A stretch of DNA of 64,000 nt, taken from positions 62,001 to 126,000 of the forward strand of contig CBDCRK010000015.1 in assembly GCA_965220955.1 (NCBI GenBank), given 5' to 3'. Positions 54,355 through 62,849 of this stretch are shown in pieces (within the stretch, counting starts at the first letter, position 1; every line of letters begins with the position of its first letter). The stretch comes from CBDCRK01 sp965220955 (GTDB lineage Bacteria; Desulfobacterota; Binatia; Bin18; CBDCRK01). The translations under genes were made by a program, and so were the position numbers. The notes beneath the pieces were generated by a model. That model was not told the DNA's origin, did not search any database, and was given only the letters and a program-made list of their open reading frames with translations.

Positions 54355-55680
54355 CTAGAAGAAGACATAGGATCGGACCACAACGTTCTTGCGGCAGGGC
54401 GCGTCGTCGGGCGCGGTTGGGTCGATGCAGGCAGAGTGGAAAGACCAGCGTGAGACGGAACCGTCAGTGACCGAGTCATAGCACTTGAGCATCGAGACCT
54501 CGGTCGGCTTCTGCTGGGGAAGCCAGTACCACTCGTGGTTGGGGCGGTGGGTGAAGCGGGTGGTCTCGCCCACGCGGTCGTCGTAGATACGGTAGTTGGT
54601 GATATACGGCTGGTCGGCGAAAGAGGGCCAGGCGCAGAGTACGAAGGGGTACTGGCCCACGGTCTCCATCGGCTTGGCGAGGTTGATCGACATGAACCGC
54701 CGCGACATCTTGGCGTCGGCCTCCGCCTCCGTGTAGTGCTGCTTGCGCCCGAAGTTGCGCAGGTTCTTTGTGAGCAGCTCGCGACAGCGTACGCGACCGC
54801 TGTTGTCGTTCAGGTCGTTGTGCACAATGTTGGCGTAGAAGGCGTTCACACCCGGGTTCTTGTTGTCCTGGTCCTCCGTGCGGTCGCCCTTGTAATCCTT
54901 GTCAAACACGTCGTGGTTGTACACGAGCGCATCGGTCGCACCGGGGAAGAACTCGAGGAGGAGTTTCTCTATCTCCGGGTAGAACACGCGCTCCACCTCG
55001 GCCGCGTCGTAGAAGTTCACGCACTTCGATTCGCAGTGGGCGAGCGAGACGCCGAGCTTGTCCATGCACTCGGGGCTCGTGGGCGAGAGACCTGGGTAGT
55101 ACTCCTTCATCCGTCGCGCGTCGCGCAGTATCTGCGGGAAATAGAGGCCTCGCTGCCCGATGCTCTGCTCTTCTTCGCGCAGCACTTTTGCCATGGCCGC
55201 GCGCGCCGGGTTCCGCCAGAGTGCGTTGGACGAGACGATGGAGTAGGACGGCTGCTCGTAGATGGTGTAGCGCAACGGAAGCGCTACGCCGCCTTCAGGG
55301 GCTTCGATGTTGCTCGCCCGAATATAGTCCAGGCACTCTTCGTAGCTATGAAAGCCGAGGCCCCACTTGGTCTTGATGGGGCCGGGGGGAGCGTTGTCGA
55401 TCATGTCGATGACCGCCTGCCCTTCACCCTCGGCAATCTGGCGGAGCGCCGCCTCCATTGCCGCAACGGTTCCCGCATCCCCGTCCCGATCAAACGACAT
55501 GTAGGATAAACCGTCGTTCGCCGCGATGGGTGTTGGCTGCCCTTGTGTGAGTTGGAGAGATGGCACATAGACCGACGAAACTGTCTCCGTAACCGCTGCT
55601 ACGTGGTTCTCGATAGCATTGAATTGGGCCATAGCATACCTCTCAGTTAAAGATACCCGATCATGGCACACAGGGCTTGT
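54314..55680. repeat. Long direct repeat, right copy (CmcJ/NvfI-like gene plus flanks)
   Basis: This is the intact partner of the repeat at 49544-50914. Both copies lie in the same orientation with the monooxygenase and the amidohydrolase genes between them, so recombination between them could delete those genes. Confidence 0.85.
54355..55632 (-). CDS. CmcJ/NvfI family oxidoreductase, intact copy
   Basis: The 425-residue protein starts at the ATG at 55632 behind GAGAGG. Conserved blocks match the CmcJ/NvfI (GA4 desaturase-like) family: VHNDLNDNSGRVRCRELL, SRRFMSINLAKPMETVGQYP, ETTRFTHRPNHEWYWLPQQK, EVSMLKCYDS, RWSFHSACIDPTAP and RKNVVVRSYVFF. The His of HND, HEWYW and FHSAC are candidates for the Fe(II)/2-oxoglutarate-type site. 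The family hydroxylates, desaturates or methoxylates small molecules, often in natural-product pathways. It may act with the nearby monooxygenase and amidohydrolase. Confidence 0.8.
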   Translation of the reverse strand: MAQFNAIENHVAAVTETVSSVYVPSLQLTQGQPTPIAANDGLSYMSFDRDGDAGTVAAMEAALRQIAEGEGQAVIDMIDNAPPGPIKTKWGLGFHSYEECLDYIRASNIEAPEGGVALPLRYTIYEQPSYSIVSSNALWRNPARAAMAKVLREEEQSIGQRGLYFPQILRDARRMKEYYPGLSPTSPECMDKLGVSLAHCESKCVNFYDAAEVERVFYPEIEKLLLEFFPGATDALVYNHDVFDKDYKGDRTEDQDNKNPGVNAFYANIVHNDLNDNSGRVRCRELLTKNLRNFGRKQHYTEAEADAKMSRRFMSINLAKPMETVGQYPFVLCAWPSFADQPYITNYRIYDDRVGETTRFTHRPNHEWYWLPQQKPTEVSMLKCYDSVTDGSVSRWSFHSACIDPTAPDDAPCRKNVVVRSYVFF

Positions 55681-55777
55681 ATTTGCAAGGGCTTGTATTT
55701 CCTGGTCACACGAACTTACGCTGCGCCTGACGCGCGATCAAGTGCCGCACGGGCTTCACACGATAACTTATCGATTT

Positions 55778-55811
55778 GGCGTGGCCTGTGTATTTGGCAG
55801 GGAAAAAGGGT
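55778..55811. repeat. tatC 3'-end direct repeat, right copy
   Basis: This is the second copy of the 34-base tatC tail (two mismatches against 49340-49373). In the same phase it would encode GVACVFGREKG and a stop, a plausible alternative C-terminus for TatC. It marks the right border of the inserted block. Confidence 0.8.
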
Positions 55812-55819
55812 GAGGTGCT

Positions 55820-56131
55820 CTATGCCTCCGAAGAACGCATTTTCTCCATCAGCCAGTCGTCTTGATCTTCTGGCCGGGGAATTTCATGCCATTCCAGATG
55901 CTCCCGCAAAGAGTCGAGGATAGCACGGGCATGAACAATAAAGTCCGGCACCACCAGGATTACTACGGTGGCTTTTCGTTTATCGACGGTACGAACAATA
56001 CCGATGCCCTCGTAGGATTCAAAGATAAATTTGATCAACGCAATGTCTTCCCGCTGGATGCGAAGATAGATTTCCATGAGGTCTGATGGTTGTGTCTTGT
56101 TCACGTTTGGACCGTCACTTCTCCTCTGCAT
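55820..56131 (-). CDS. DUF4911-like small protein
   Basis: About 103 residues, with the core IYLRIQREDIALIKFIFESY then GIGIVRTVDKRKATVVILVV, which resembles DUF4911. The start may be the ATG at 56131, overlapping the mlaD end, a GTG at 56104 or the ATG at 56077; the first is used here without a strong ribosome-binding site. It is coupled to mlaD on the same strand. Function unknown. Confidence 0.6.
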   Translation of the reverse strand: MQRRSDGPNVNKTQPSDLMEIYLRIQREDIALIKFIFESYEGIGIVRTVDKRKATVVILVVPDFIVHARAILDSLREHLEWHEIPRPEDQDDWLMEKMRSSEA

Positions 56132-56579
56132 TATTACGCCTGGTAATCTCAAGATACGCTGCTATTAACTTAGCGAGGTCAACCGGGGGTTCGATTTCCC
56201 GGATCTTTCCACCCGGGGGAATCAACCGATCTGAGCCACCCAGGGATATAGCCAGATATTGTTCGCCAATGAGTCCCTTAGTCCTGATCGAGGCAATAGC
56301 GTCCTCCTGAAGCTGTAGACCCCGCCGCAGTTTAAGCTTCACGCGGGCATGCTGATGATCCAGACTCACCTCCTCCACCCTTCCTGCTGGTACTCCGGCC
56401 ACCTCCACGCTTGATCCCGGTCTGAGTCCACCTGCGGTAGGAAACTCCACATAAACCTCGTATCCCCAGCCCCGACGCCACTCCGCCTCGCCTAGATGGA
56501 CAAAGAGGTAGGCAAGTGAAAGGCTGCCAACAAGGACAAAGAGTACAACACTCACCTCGGTCCCAAACTTTCTTCTCAT
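56115..56579 (-). CDS. mlaD: MlaD-like MCE-domain protein
   Basis: The 154-residue protein has an N-terminal membrane helix (VSVVLFVLVGSLSLAYLFVH) and one MCE domain: YEVYVEFPTAGGLRPGSSVE, VAGVPAGRVEEVSLD, then AIASIRTKGLIGEQYLAISL and GGSDRLIPPGGKI. MlaD forms a hexameric ring on the MlaFEDB ABC transporter that moves lipids between the membranes. No mlaE or mlaF is within the window, so it is either encoded apart or the operon is incomplete. Its neighbours are hopanoid genes, which fits a lipid-trafficking theme. Confidence 0.88.
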   Translation of the reverse strand: MRRKFGTEVSVVLFVLVGSLSLAYLFVHLGEAEWRRGWGYEVYVEFPTAGGLRPGSSVEVAGVPAGRVEEVSLDHQHARVKLKLRRGLQLQEDAIASIRTKGLIGEQYLAISLGGSDRLIPPGGKIREIEPPVDLAKLIAAYLEITRRNNAEEK

Positions 56580-56632
56580 TAATCCCTCCGTCTTATCAGG
56601 GTCTTTATCCGTTGCGGCAGCTCGGAAGCCGT

Positions 56633-56884
56633 TTATAGCTGTTCCCCTATCTCCTGGGCAATGTAGGGTGCCGCCTCCATCATGATCTCGCGGAGAACCT
56701 CGCGCATAGGCTTACTAGGCTCCTCAAGCTTGGTAACTAGGATGCAGAGCACGGCAAAGTAGCGCTCCTTGCTCTCCAGCCGCATACCTCTAAGTCTTGC
56801 CTCCATTGCCTGTTGAAAGCGCTGATGAGTGGCGTTAATCTGTTTGTCCATATCTTTGGTAATCAATCCGTAGTCCGTGGGCAT
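56633..56884 (-). CDS. Small hypothetical protein, helical
   Basis: The 83-residue protein is mostly amphipathic helix (MDKQINATHQRFQQAMEARL, then KPMREVLREIMMEAAPYIAQ). It has no membrane segment and no motif that I recognise. It is encoded upstream of mlaD on the same strand with a 53-base gap and diverges from hpnA, so it is likely the first gene of that operon. Confidence 0.65.
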   Translation of the reverse strand: MPTDYGLITKDMDKQINATHQRFQQAMEARLRGMRLESKERYFAVLCILVTKLEEPSKPMREVLREIMMEAAPYIAQEIGEQL

Positions 56885-56983
56885 AAAACCCCTCCTCTTT
56901 TCCGAGCATAAAAATCTTCTCAGGGTGAGTCAAACCCCCTCTACTTGACAGGGCTGGCTAAAACCCCTTTTAGGGAAGAGAGC

Positions 56984-57973
56984 ATGCGCGTTTTGGTGAC
57001 AGGGGCAACGGGATTTGTGGGTGGGGCTGTGGCCAGAGAGCTGGTTAAGGCCGGTTATGAGGTGCGACTCTTGGTTCGTCCTGCGGCGAACCGGCAAAAC
57101 ATCCACAATCTTGCGGTGGAGATCTATCACGGAGATGTACGGGACCTAGATTCGCTTAAGCGGGCCATGATGGGGTGTGTTCAGGTCTATCATGTTGCTG
57201 CGCTTTATAAGCTCTGGGTGCGGCGCAGAAAAGAAATCTATGAAAGCAACGTTACTGGTACGGAAAACGTGTTCAAGGCAGCCAGAGAAGCCGAGGTTGA
57301 AAGAATTGTCTACACTAGCTCGGTGGCCACGCTGGGCATCCCTCAGGATGGCGGGATAGGAACAGAGGACACGCCGGTCTCTCTTGGCGATATGGTGGGA
57401 GACTACAAGCGAAGCAAGTTTCTTGCTGAGCAAGTAGCGCTTCGTTATGCTGGAGAGGGAGTGCCGGTAGTGATTGTTAACCCCAGCACTCCAGTAGGAG
57501 TGGGAGACGTCAAGCCCACGCCCACTGGCAGAATCATTGTCGATTTTCTCAACGGCAATATGCCGGCATATATGGATACCGGGCTCAATATTGTTGATGT
57601 GGAAGACGTAGCCAAGGGGCATCTACTGGCTGCTGAGAAGGGAAGGGTAGGGGAAAAGTACATCTTAGGAGGTGAAAACTTTACCCTACAGAAAATCCTG
57701 GAAATTCTGGCAGAGCTTGCGGGTCGGTCTGCTCCCAAGCTAAAAATTCCTTACCACCTTGCCCTTTTTGTGGGATACTGCGATGCGGCTCTGGCCCGTC
57801 TTGTTCCTGGACGCGAGCCTTTTGTACCGCCCGTAGGGGTTAAGCTTGCCCGTAAGAAAATGTTCTTTGATACGGGCAAAGCCGTACGCGAGCTGGGCTT
57901 ACCCCAGACCCTGGCCCACCAGGCCTTGGCCAAAGCTATAGAGTGGTTTCAGGAGAACGGGTACGCCAAGTAG
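56984..57973 (+). CDS. hpnA: Hopanoid-associated sugar epimerase HpnA
   Basis: The 329-residue protein starts at the ATG at 56984 behind GGGAAGAG. It has the NAD-binding RVLVTGATGFVGGAVARELV, YTSSVATLG and the short-chain YxxxK pair in GDYKRSKFLAEQVAL, with the HpnA-typical NPSTPVGVGDVKPTPTGRII. The length matches HpnA (about 330). HpnA occurs in hopanoid gene clusters and is thought to modify a sugar headgroup precursor. hpnG follows on the same strand. Confidence 0.88.
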   Translation: MRVLVTGATGFVGGAVARELVKAGYEVRLLVRPAANRQNIHNLAVEIYHGDVRDLDSLKRAMMGCVQVYHVAALYKLWVRRRKEIYESNVTGTENVFKAAREAEVERIVYTSSVATLGIPQDGGIGTEDTPVSLGDMVGDYKRSKFLAEQVALRYAGEGVPVVIVNPSTPVGVGDVKPTPTGRIIVDFLNGNMPAYMDTGLNIVDVEDVAKGHLLAAEKGRVGEKYILGGENFTLQKILEILAELAGRSAPKLKIPYHLALFVGYCDAALARLVPGREPFVPPVGVKLARKKMFFDTGKAVRELGLPQTLAHQALAKAIEWFQENGYAK

Positions 57974-58010
57974 AATAGGTTAAATAGTCCAACCCCAAGG
58001 TATTGCACCA

Positions 58011-58814
58011 ATGAAGGAAAAACCCATCGCTGTGTTCACCGCCCTGCGCTGGGAGGGAGAAGCCGTGTTAAGCGCACTCAACGGGGTGAGTCGTAGCGGG
58101 GAAAGAGTATGGCGCGGGTACACCGGTGAACAGGAGGTGCTGGTCATCATTGGCGGAATTGGGCCCAAGCGTGCGCAGAGAGCGGTGGAGTCGTTTACCA
58201 CCACTCCTCTTCAAGCGGTGATTTCTGCGGGATGTGCAGGTGCGCTTAGGGCAGGACCTCGGGGTGGAGAGTTGACCGTTGCTCCGGAGGTGAGGATGTA
58301 CCAGCAGGGTGCCCTGCAGTCTTTTCCCGTTGATATGGATTTGCTGCGCGTGGCCAAAGCGGCCTCAAGGCAAGCCGGGCTTTTCACTGTTGACGGACCC
58401 CTCTTTACCAGTGCTCAAGTCCTCTTTACCCCACAAGAGAAAGAGCGGTGTGGGCAGCAAACAGAGGCGGTTGCAGTGGAGATGGAGAGTGGGGTACATG
58501 CAGCCTTTGCCTGGCACTTAGGGCTTCCCTTCCTTGTTCTACGAGTGATCTTGGATCCGATGGATATGGTCATCCCTAAAATTAAAGGCCTCACCACTCC
58601 TGAGGGAGAGGTCCGATCTTTGCGAGCTGTGACCCATCTCCTTGCCCACCCTCAGCACCTCTCAGCCTTGTGGCATCTGAAAAGCTCCCTTACCCGGGCA
58701 GCAACAACTCTACGCCAGCTGTTCGCTTCCTTTTTTCCCCTCCTTGTCAAAGACAACGGCTTGCTAATTCGTGCAAAGGGACAGAAAAATCTTCGCTGGG
58801 GAGGGCAAAGATAG
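58011..58814 (+). CDS. hpnG: Hopanoid phosphorylase HpnG-like
   Basis: The 267-residue protein is a member of the nucleoside phosphorylase fold: IAVFTALRWEGEAVLSALNG, LVIIGGIGPKRAQRAVE, AVISAGCAGALRAGPRGGEL, and the purine-phosphorylase-type AVEMESGVHAAFAW. HpnG cleaves adenine from adenosylhopane to give ribosylhopane, a step in bacteriohopanepolyol synthesis. It follows hpnA by 37 bases. Other nucleosidases share this fold, but the neighbour makes HpnG most likely. Confidence 0.8.
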   Translation: MKEKPIAVFTALRWEGEAVLSALNGVSRSGERVWRGYTGEQEVLVIIGGIGPKRAQRAVESFTTTPLQAVISAGCAGALRAGPRGGELTVAPEVRMYQQGALQSFPVDMDLLRVAKAASRQAGLFTVDGPLFTSAQVLFTPQEKERCGQQTEAVAVEMESGVHAAFAWHLGLPFLVLRVILDPMDMVIPKIKGLTTPEGEVRSLRAVTHLLAHPQHLSALWHLKSSLTRAATTLRQLFASFFPLLVKDNGLLIRAKGQKNLRWGGQR

Positions 58815-58916
58815 CAGAGCGAATACACGATTCGCCCTGCCCGGTATCAGGTCGCGTCCCACTGAGAACTGCTATCTGCGCAGATTCACAAGGGTCAGAG
58901 ACACTGGCGCTTACGC

Positions 58917-60026
58917 TCAGTCAATTCCATACACCCGTGCGGCTGTGTCGTGTACAATCTTGCGCCGGTCTTCTTCCGAGAGCTCGCTAAATGTTTCCTC
59001 AATGAACTGCTGTGAACGAGGCCAGATGGCTGCGGTGTGTGGGTAGTCCGACGACCACATAACATTGTCCGGTCCGTACCGGTGGAGCTCGCTGAGAAAC
59101 ACCGGCTCGTTGATAAAGGTGGCGTACACCTGACGCTTGACATAATCGCTTGGCTTCATGGTTAATGGCACCGGACACAGGGCCTTCAGCCGCGCGTGGC
59201 CCATATCCATCCGCCACAAGAAATACGCCATCCAGGCTACGTCATTCTCGGCCGAAACAAGCTTCAGGTTCGGGAAGCGCTCTAATACCCCACCCAGGAC
59301 AAACACCGCCAACGAGCGCTCCACTTCGTGGTGCAGCGTGACCCCCTGGATCAGCAGGTTGCCACTGAAGAAGTCCACTCCTGTCCCCTTGCGACCGGTC
59401 AGGATATGCAGAGAAAGCTTCATGTTGAGATCCTGCGCTGCCGCCCAGAAAGGATCATAGTCTGGATGGCTGTACGGCCGATCATCCGGGGCTTCCGCCC
59501 AAATCATGGCTCCTTTCATTCCCTTTTTGGCAATGCGTTGCAGCTCCTGCACGCCAGCGTTGATGTCCTCCAGGGTGATGAGCCCCAGGGGAAGGAGCCG
59601 CTTGGGATCATAGCTGCAATACTCTGTTGCCCAGTCATTGTAGGCCCGAAAACAGGCAGTTCGCAGCTCAGCGTCATCCAGACCGTACAGGGGCATGCCC
59701 ATGGAGGTGTAGATCACCTCGGCACGCACCCCATCCAGGTCTTGATCCTTCACTCGGGCAGCCGGGTCCCAGACACTAGCCGGAGCTGACTCAAACCCTT
59801 TCTTGTTGTGCTCAGGCAAGTCCTCCGATGGAACCCCGGCGCCAAAAAACGCCGCTACTGGGAAGGGGTTAATATTCTCGCAAACAAAGAACTCCCCTTC
59901 TTTTCCGTTCAGCCCCTGCACCGTGTGGGGAGCGCGGTCCCGGAACTTCTTGTCTATCCGCTCGGCCCACATGTTGGGCGGCTCCACAAAGTGCGAATCT
60001 GCCGAAATAATACGATGCTCTGCCAT
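58917..60026 (-). CDS. Amidohydrolase family 2 protein, intact
   Basis: The 369-residue protein begins MAEHRIISADSHFVEPPNMW with the family's metal motif. It continues with RLLPLGLITLEDINAGVQEL, KKGMKGAMIWAEAP, FPNLKLVSAENDVAWMAYFL and the C-terminal MWSSDYPHTAAIWP with the second metal/active-site Asp. It has the length and motifs of decarboxylases and hydrolases in this family. It is convergent with hpnG and stands alone near two CoA-transferases. Substrate unknown. Confidence 0.9.
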   Translation of the reverse strand: MAEHRIISADSHFVEPPNMWAERIDKKFRDRAPHTVQGLNGKEGEFFVCENINPFPVAAFFGAGVPSEDLPEHNKKGFESAPASVWDPAARVKDQDLDGVRAEVIYTSMGMPLYGLDDAELRTACFRAYNDWATEYCSYDPKRLLPLGLITLEDINAGVQELQRIAKKGMKGAMIWAEAPDDRPYSHPDYDPFWAAAQDLNMKLSLHILTGRKGTGVDFFSGNLLIQGVTLHHEVERSLAVFVLGGVLERFPNLKLVSAENDVAWMAYFLWRMDMGHARLKALCPVPLTMKPSDYVKRQVYATFINEPVFLSELHRYGPDNVMWSSDYPHTAAIWPRSQQFIEETFSELSEEDRRKIVHDTAARVYGID

Positions 60027-60214
60027 AACTCACCCTCCTTTTTTAGGTGTGTGTTAACCTCTATACCGTCTTCTTCCGGTATCGGCAAGGGAGTGAACGT
60101 TCGTTCATTCTGTTGTCCACAAAGGCACAGCAAGAAGTAAAAAGAACAGTTTTTTTGCTTTGCTCTGCCGTAGACTTGTGCTAAAGTTCGGCCATTAAGG
60201 ATAGGAGGAATGTT

Positions 60215-61426
60215 ATGGTCAAGCCATTAGAAGGAATCCGTGTTCTTGACTGGACAATCTGGCAACAGGGACCGGTATCAACCATGATGCTCGGGGATCT
60301 GGGGGCTGAGGTCATTAAGATCGAAGAACGGGTAGGGGGGGACCCAGGACGGGGAGCCATGAGCATAGGAGGGACCGGGGTCTCGGGCCAGCGCAACTAC
60401 TACTTTGAGGCAAACAATAAGCACAAAAAAAGCCTGACCCTTGACCTGAAAAAGCCCGAGGCGCAAAAGATTGTCTATGCCCTAGTGGAGAAATCTGACG
60501 CCTTTGTGCAAAACTTCCGCAAAGGTGTGGCGGCCAGACTCGGCCTCGACTACCAAACGCTCTCCCAACACAATCCTCAACTCATCTACGCGAGTGCCAG
60601 CGGCTACGGCCCGGAAGGGCCGGACTCGGGTGAGCCCTCGTTTGACGCCATGGGTCTTGCCCGTTCAGGCATTATGAACGCGGTCGGCGAGCCCGATATG
60701 GACCCGCTAAGCATTGCCGGCGGTGTTGCTGACCAGATGGGTGCAACAATGCTGGCGTATGGAGTCATCACCGCGCTCCTTGTCCGGGAGCGCCACGGCA
60801 TTGGCCAGGAGGTCGATACCTCACACCTGGGGAGTATGATGTCGCTCCAGGGCCTGAACTTGGCTTGTCGCCTGACCCTGGGAAAGGAGTTTCGCCGTTC
60901 CGACCGCACCCAAGCGCCCAACCCACTATATAATTACTATAAGTGTGGGGACGGGAAGTGGATCTGTCTGGCAATGATTCAGGCTGATCGCTACTGGTCG
61001 GACTTTTGCAGGACCTTAGGCATCCAGGAACTGGAGCAGGACTCGCGCTTTGTCACAATGAATGTTCGGGGCAAGAATAGCGAGGCGCTGATCAGTGTTG
61101 TGGACAAGGTTTTTGCCTCCAAGCCGCGAGACGAATGGATGGCAATCCTGAAGAACGGTGGGGACTTTATTTATACCGTGGTGAACACGGTGAACGACCT
61201 GCCTGATGACCCACAGATGATTGCCAACGACTATGTTGTGCCATATGATCACCCAGTTTGGGGTCCCATCAAAGTCGTAGGCGTGCCTGTGCGCTTCAGT
61301 AAGACCCCTGGGGATCCCAGGGCGGCAGCCCCAGAGTTTGGTGAGCACACCGAGCAAATCCTTGTTGATCTGCTGGGGTATTCGTGGGAAGACATTGCCA
61401 GATTAAAAGATCAAGAAGTCATTTAA
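60215..61426 (+). CDS. Family III CoA-transferase (tandem paralogue 1)
   Basis: The 403-residue protein, with an AGGAGG site, begins VKPLEGIRVLDWTIWQQGPV and LGDLGAEVIKIEERVGGDPG. The catalytic Asp is D144 in SFDAMGLARSGIMNAVG. The next gene, 83 bases on, encodes a close paralogue through its whole length, so this is a tandem duplication. The IWQQGPVSTMML start and the GLARSG motif set this pair apart from the other four CoA-transferases here. Substrate unknown. Confidence 0.93.
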   Translation: MVKPLEGIRVLDWTIWQQGPVSTMMLGDLGAEVIKIEERVGGDPGRGAMSIGGTGVSGQRNYYFEANNKHKKSLTLDLKKPEAQKIVYALVEKSDAFVQNFRKGVAARLGLDYQTLSQHNPQLIYASASGYGPEGPDSGEPSFDAMGLARSGIMNAVGEPDMDPLSIAGGVADQMGATMLAYGVITALLVRERHGIGQEVDTSHLGSMMSLQGLNLACRLTLGKEFRRSDRTQAPNPLYNYYKCGDGKWICLAMIQADRYWSDFCRTLGIQELEQDSRFVTMNVRGKNSEALISVVDKVFASKPRDEWMAILKNGGDFIYTVVNTVNDLPDDPQMIANDYVVPYDHPVWGPIKVVGVPVRFSKTPGDPRAAAPEFGEHTEQILVDLLGYSWEDIARLKDQEVI

Positions 61427-61509
61427 GGAGACGTAAGGAAGCAATCAGCAGTCAGCCCTTATTTTGCTGAAAGCTGAGAGCTAATAGCTTTTACAAAGGA
61501 GGGACGATT

Positions 61510-62727
61510 ATGGCTATGCCATTAGACGGTATCCGCATTATCGACTGGACAATCTTTCAGCAGGGGCCGGTATCAACCATGATGCTCGGCGACCTGGGCG
61601 CGGAAGTCATTAAAATCGAAGAGCGTGTGGGTGGCGACCCGGGACGAGGGGTTATGAGTATTGCCGGCGCCCTGATTGGCACCAGTGAGGGCCACAACTT
61701 TTACTTTGAGGCCAACAATCGTCACAAGCAGAGCCTCACCCTTGATCTGAAAAAGCCAGAGTCAAGAGAGATTGTCTACAAACTGGTGGAGAAGTCTGAC
61801 GTCTTTGTCCAGAACTACCGCCAGGGGGTGGCGGCAAGGCTGGGCCTCGATTATAAGACCCTCTCCCAATATAACTCGAAGCTCATCTACGCTAGCGCGA
61901 CCGGCTACGGTCCATTTGGGCCGGACTCGGGCGAGCCCTCGTTTGACTATATGGGCCTGGCCCGTTCAGGGATCATGAACGCGGTGGGCGAGCCTGATAT
62001 GCCGCCGCTCAACATTGCCGGTGGGATTGCGGACCAGATGGGCGCCATCATGCTTGCCTACGCGGTCCTGGCGGCCCTCATTGCCCGCGATAAACACGGC
62101 ATTGGCCAGGAGGTTGATACCTCGCACCTCGGCAGCATGACGGCCCTCCAGGGGCTCAACGTTGCGTGCCGAACGATTCTGAATGCGGAGTTTAAGCGCA
62201 TGCCGCGTGCGGCAGCGCCAAGCCCGCTATGGAATCACTACCAATGTGGTGATGGCCAATGGATCTGCTTGGCTATGGCCCAGCAAGACCGCTATTGGGC
62301 GGACTTCTGTAAAGCCCTGGGCATCCCGGAAGTGGAAACCGACCCGCGGTTTAATACCATGGCAAAGCGAGCAGAAAATGCCAGGGAGCTAGTCCCGATT
62401 CTCGATAAAGTCTTTGCCTCCCAACCGCGCGATCACTGGATGAAAGTCCTCAAGGAGGGTGGCGACTTTATCTACACCATAGTCAACAGTATCTCCGACT
62501 TGCCCACCGACCCCCAGATGATCGCCAACGAATACATTGTTGACTACGATCATCCTAGCTGGGGCAAGACCAAGATCGCAGGCGTGCCCTTTCGGTTGAG
62601 CAAGACGCCTGGCAACCCCAAGGCACCGGCGCCGGAGTTTGGCCAGCATACCGAGATGATTCTAACGGAGCTGCTGGGATACTCGTGGGAAGATGTTGCC
62701 AGGTTGAAAGAGGCTGAGGTTATCTAA
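61510..62727 (+). CDS. Family III CoA-transferase (tandem paralogue 2)
   Basis: The 405-residue protein is collinear with the preceding gene (MPLDGIRIIDWTIFQQGPVS; LGDLGAEVIKIEERVGGDPG). The catalytic Asp is D146 in SFDYMGLARSGIMNAVGEPD. The main difference is the short insertion AGALIGTSEGHNF near residue 55. It has its own AAAGGAGGG site. Both paralogues keep a full active site, so each could be an active enzyme with a different acceptor. Confidence 0.93.
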   Translation: MAMPLDGIRIIDWTIFQQGPVSTMMLGDLGAEVIKIEERVGGDPGRGVMSIAGALIGTSEGHNFYFEANNRHKQSLTLDLKKPESREIVYKLVEKSDVFVQNYRQGVAARLGLDYKTLSQYNSKLIYASATGYGPFGPDSGEPSFDYMGLARSGIMNAVGEPDMPPLNIAGGIADQMGAIMLAYAVLAALIARDKHGIGQEVDTSHLGSMTALQGLNVACRTILNAEFKRMPRAAAPSPLWNHYQCGDGQWICLAMAQQDRYWADFCKALGIPEVETDPRFNTMAKRAENARELVPILDKVFASQPRDHWMKVLKEGGDFIYTIVNSISDLPTDPQMIANEYIVDYDHPSWGKTKIAGVPFRLSKTPGNPKAPAPEFGQHTEMILTELLGYSWEDVARLKEAEVI

Positions 62728-62734
62728 AGGCAGC

Positions 62735-62813
62735 AGGGCCGCTTGCCCGTATCTAACCTCTCCTCAATAAATAGTTGCTGTTTTCTGCTTTGGAGGTTAG
62801 CTCAAGCGGCCCT
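62735..62813. terminator. Long interrupted hairpin after the CoA-transferases
   Basis: AGGGCCGCTTG (62735-62745) pairs perfectly with CAAGCGGCCCT (62803-62813), and TAACCTC (62754-62760) with GAGGTTA (62793-62799). It starts 7 bases after the stop. There is no U-run directly behind the stem, so it may be a palindromic element that also limits read-through. Confidence 0.55.
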
Positions 62814-62849
62814 TACTATTGTGTGTGGGGCCCGGCGAAGGGAGCCACT

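Noticed and set aside
54535..55509. 324-codon open frame on the plus strand
   Set aside because: It is antisense to the intact CmcJ/NvfI-like gene, and the same mirror frame appears over the broken copy (49826-50644).
49388..55777. Integrase or transposase inside the inserted block
   Set aside because: No frame shows the tyrosine or serine recombinase or DDE motifs; the block carries only catabolic genes.
55619..55813. Small plus-strand frame ending in GVACVFGREKG
   Set aside because: Its end is the duplicated tatC tail and its beginning is antisense to the CmcJ-like leader, so it is a by-product of the insertion.
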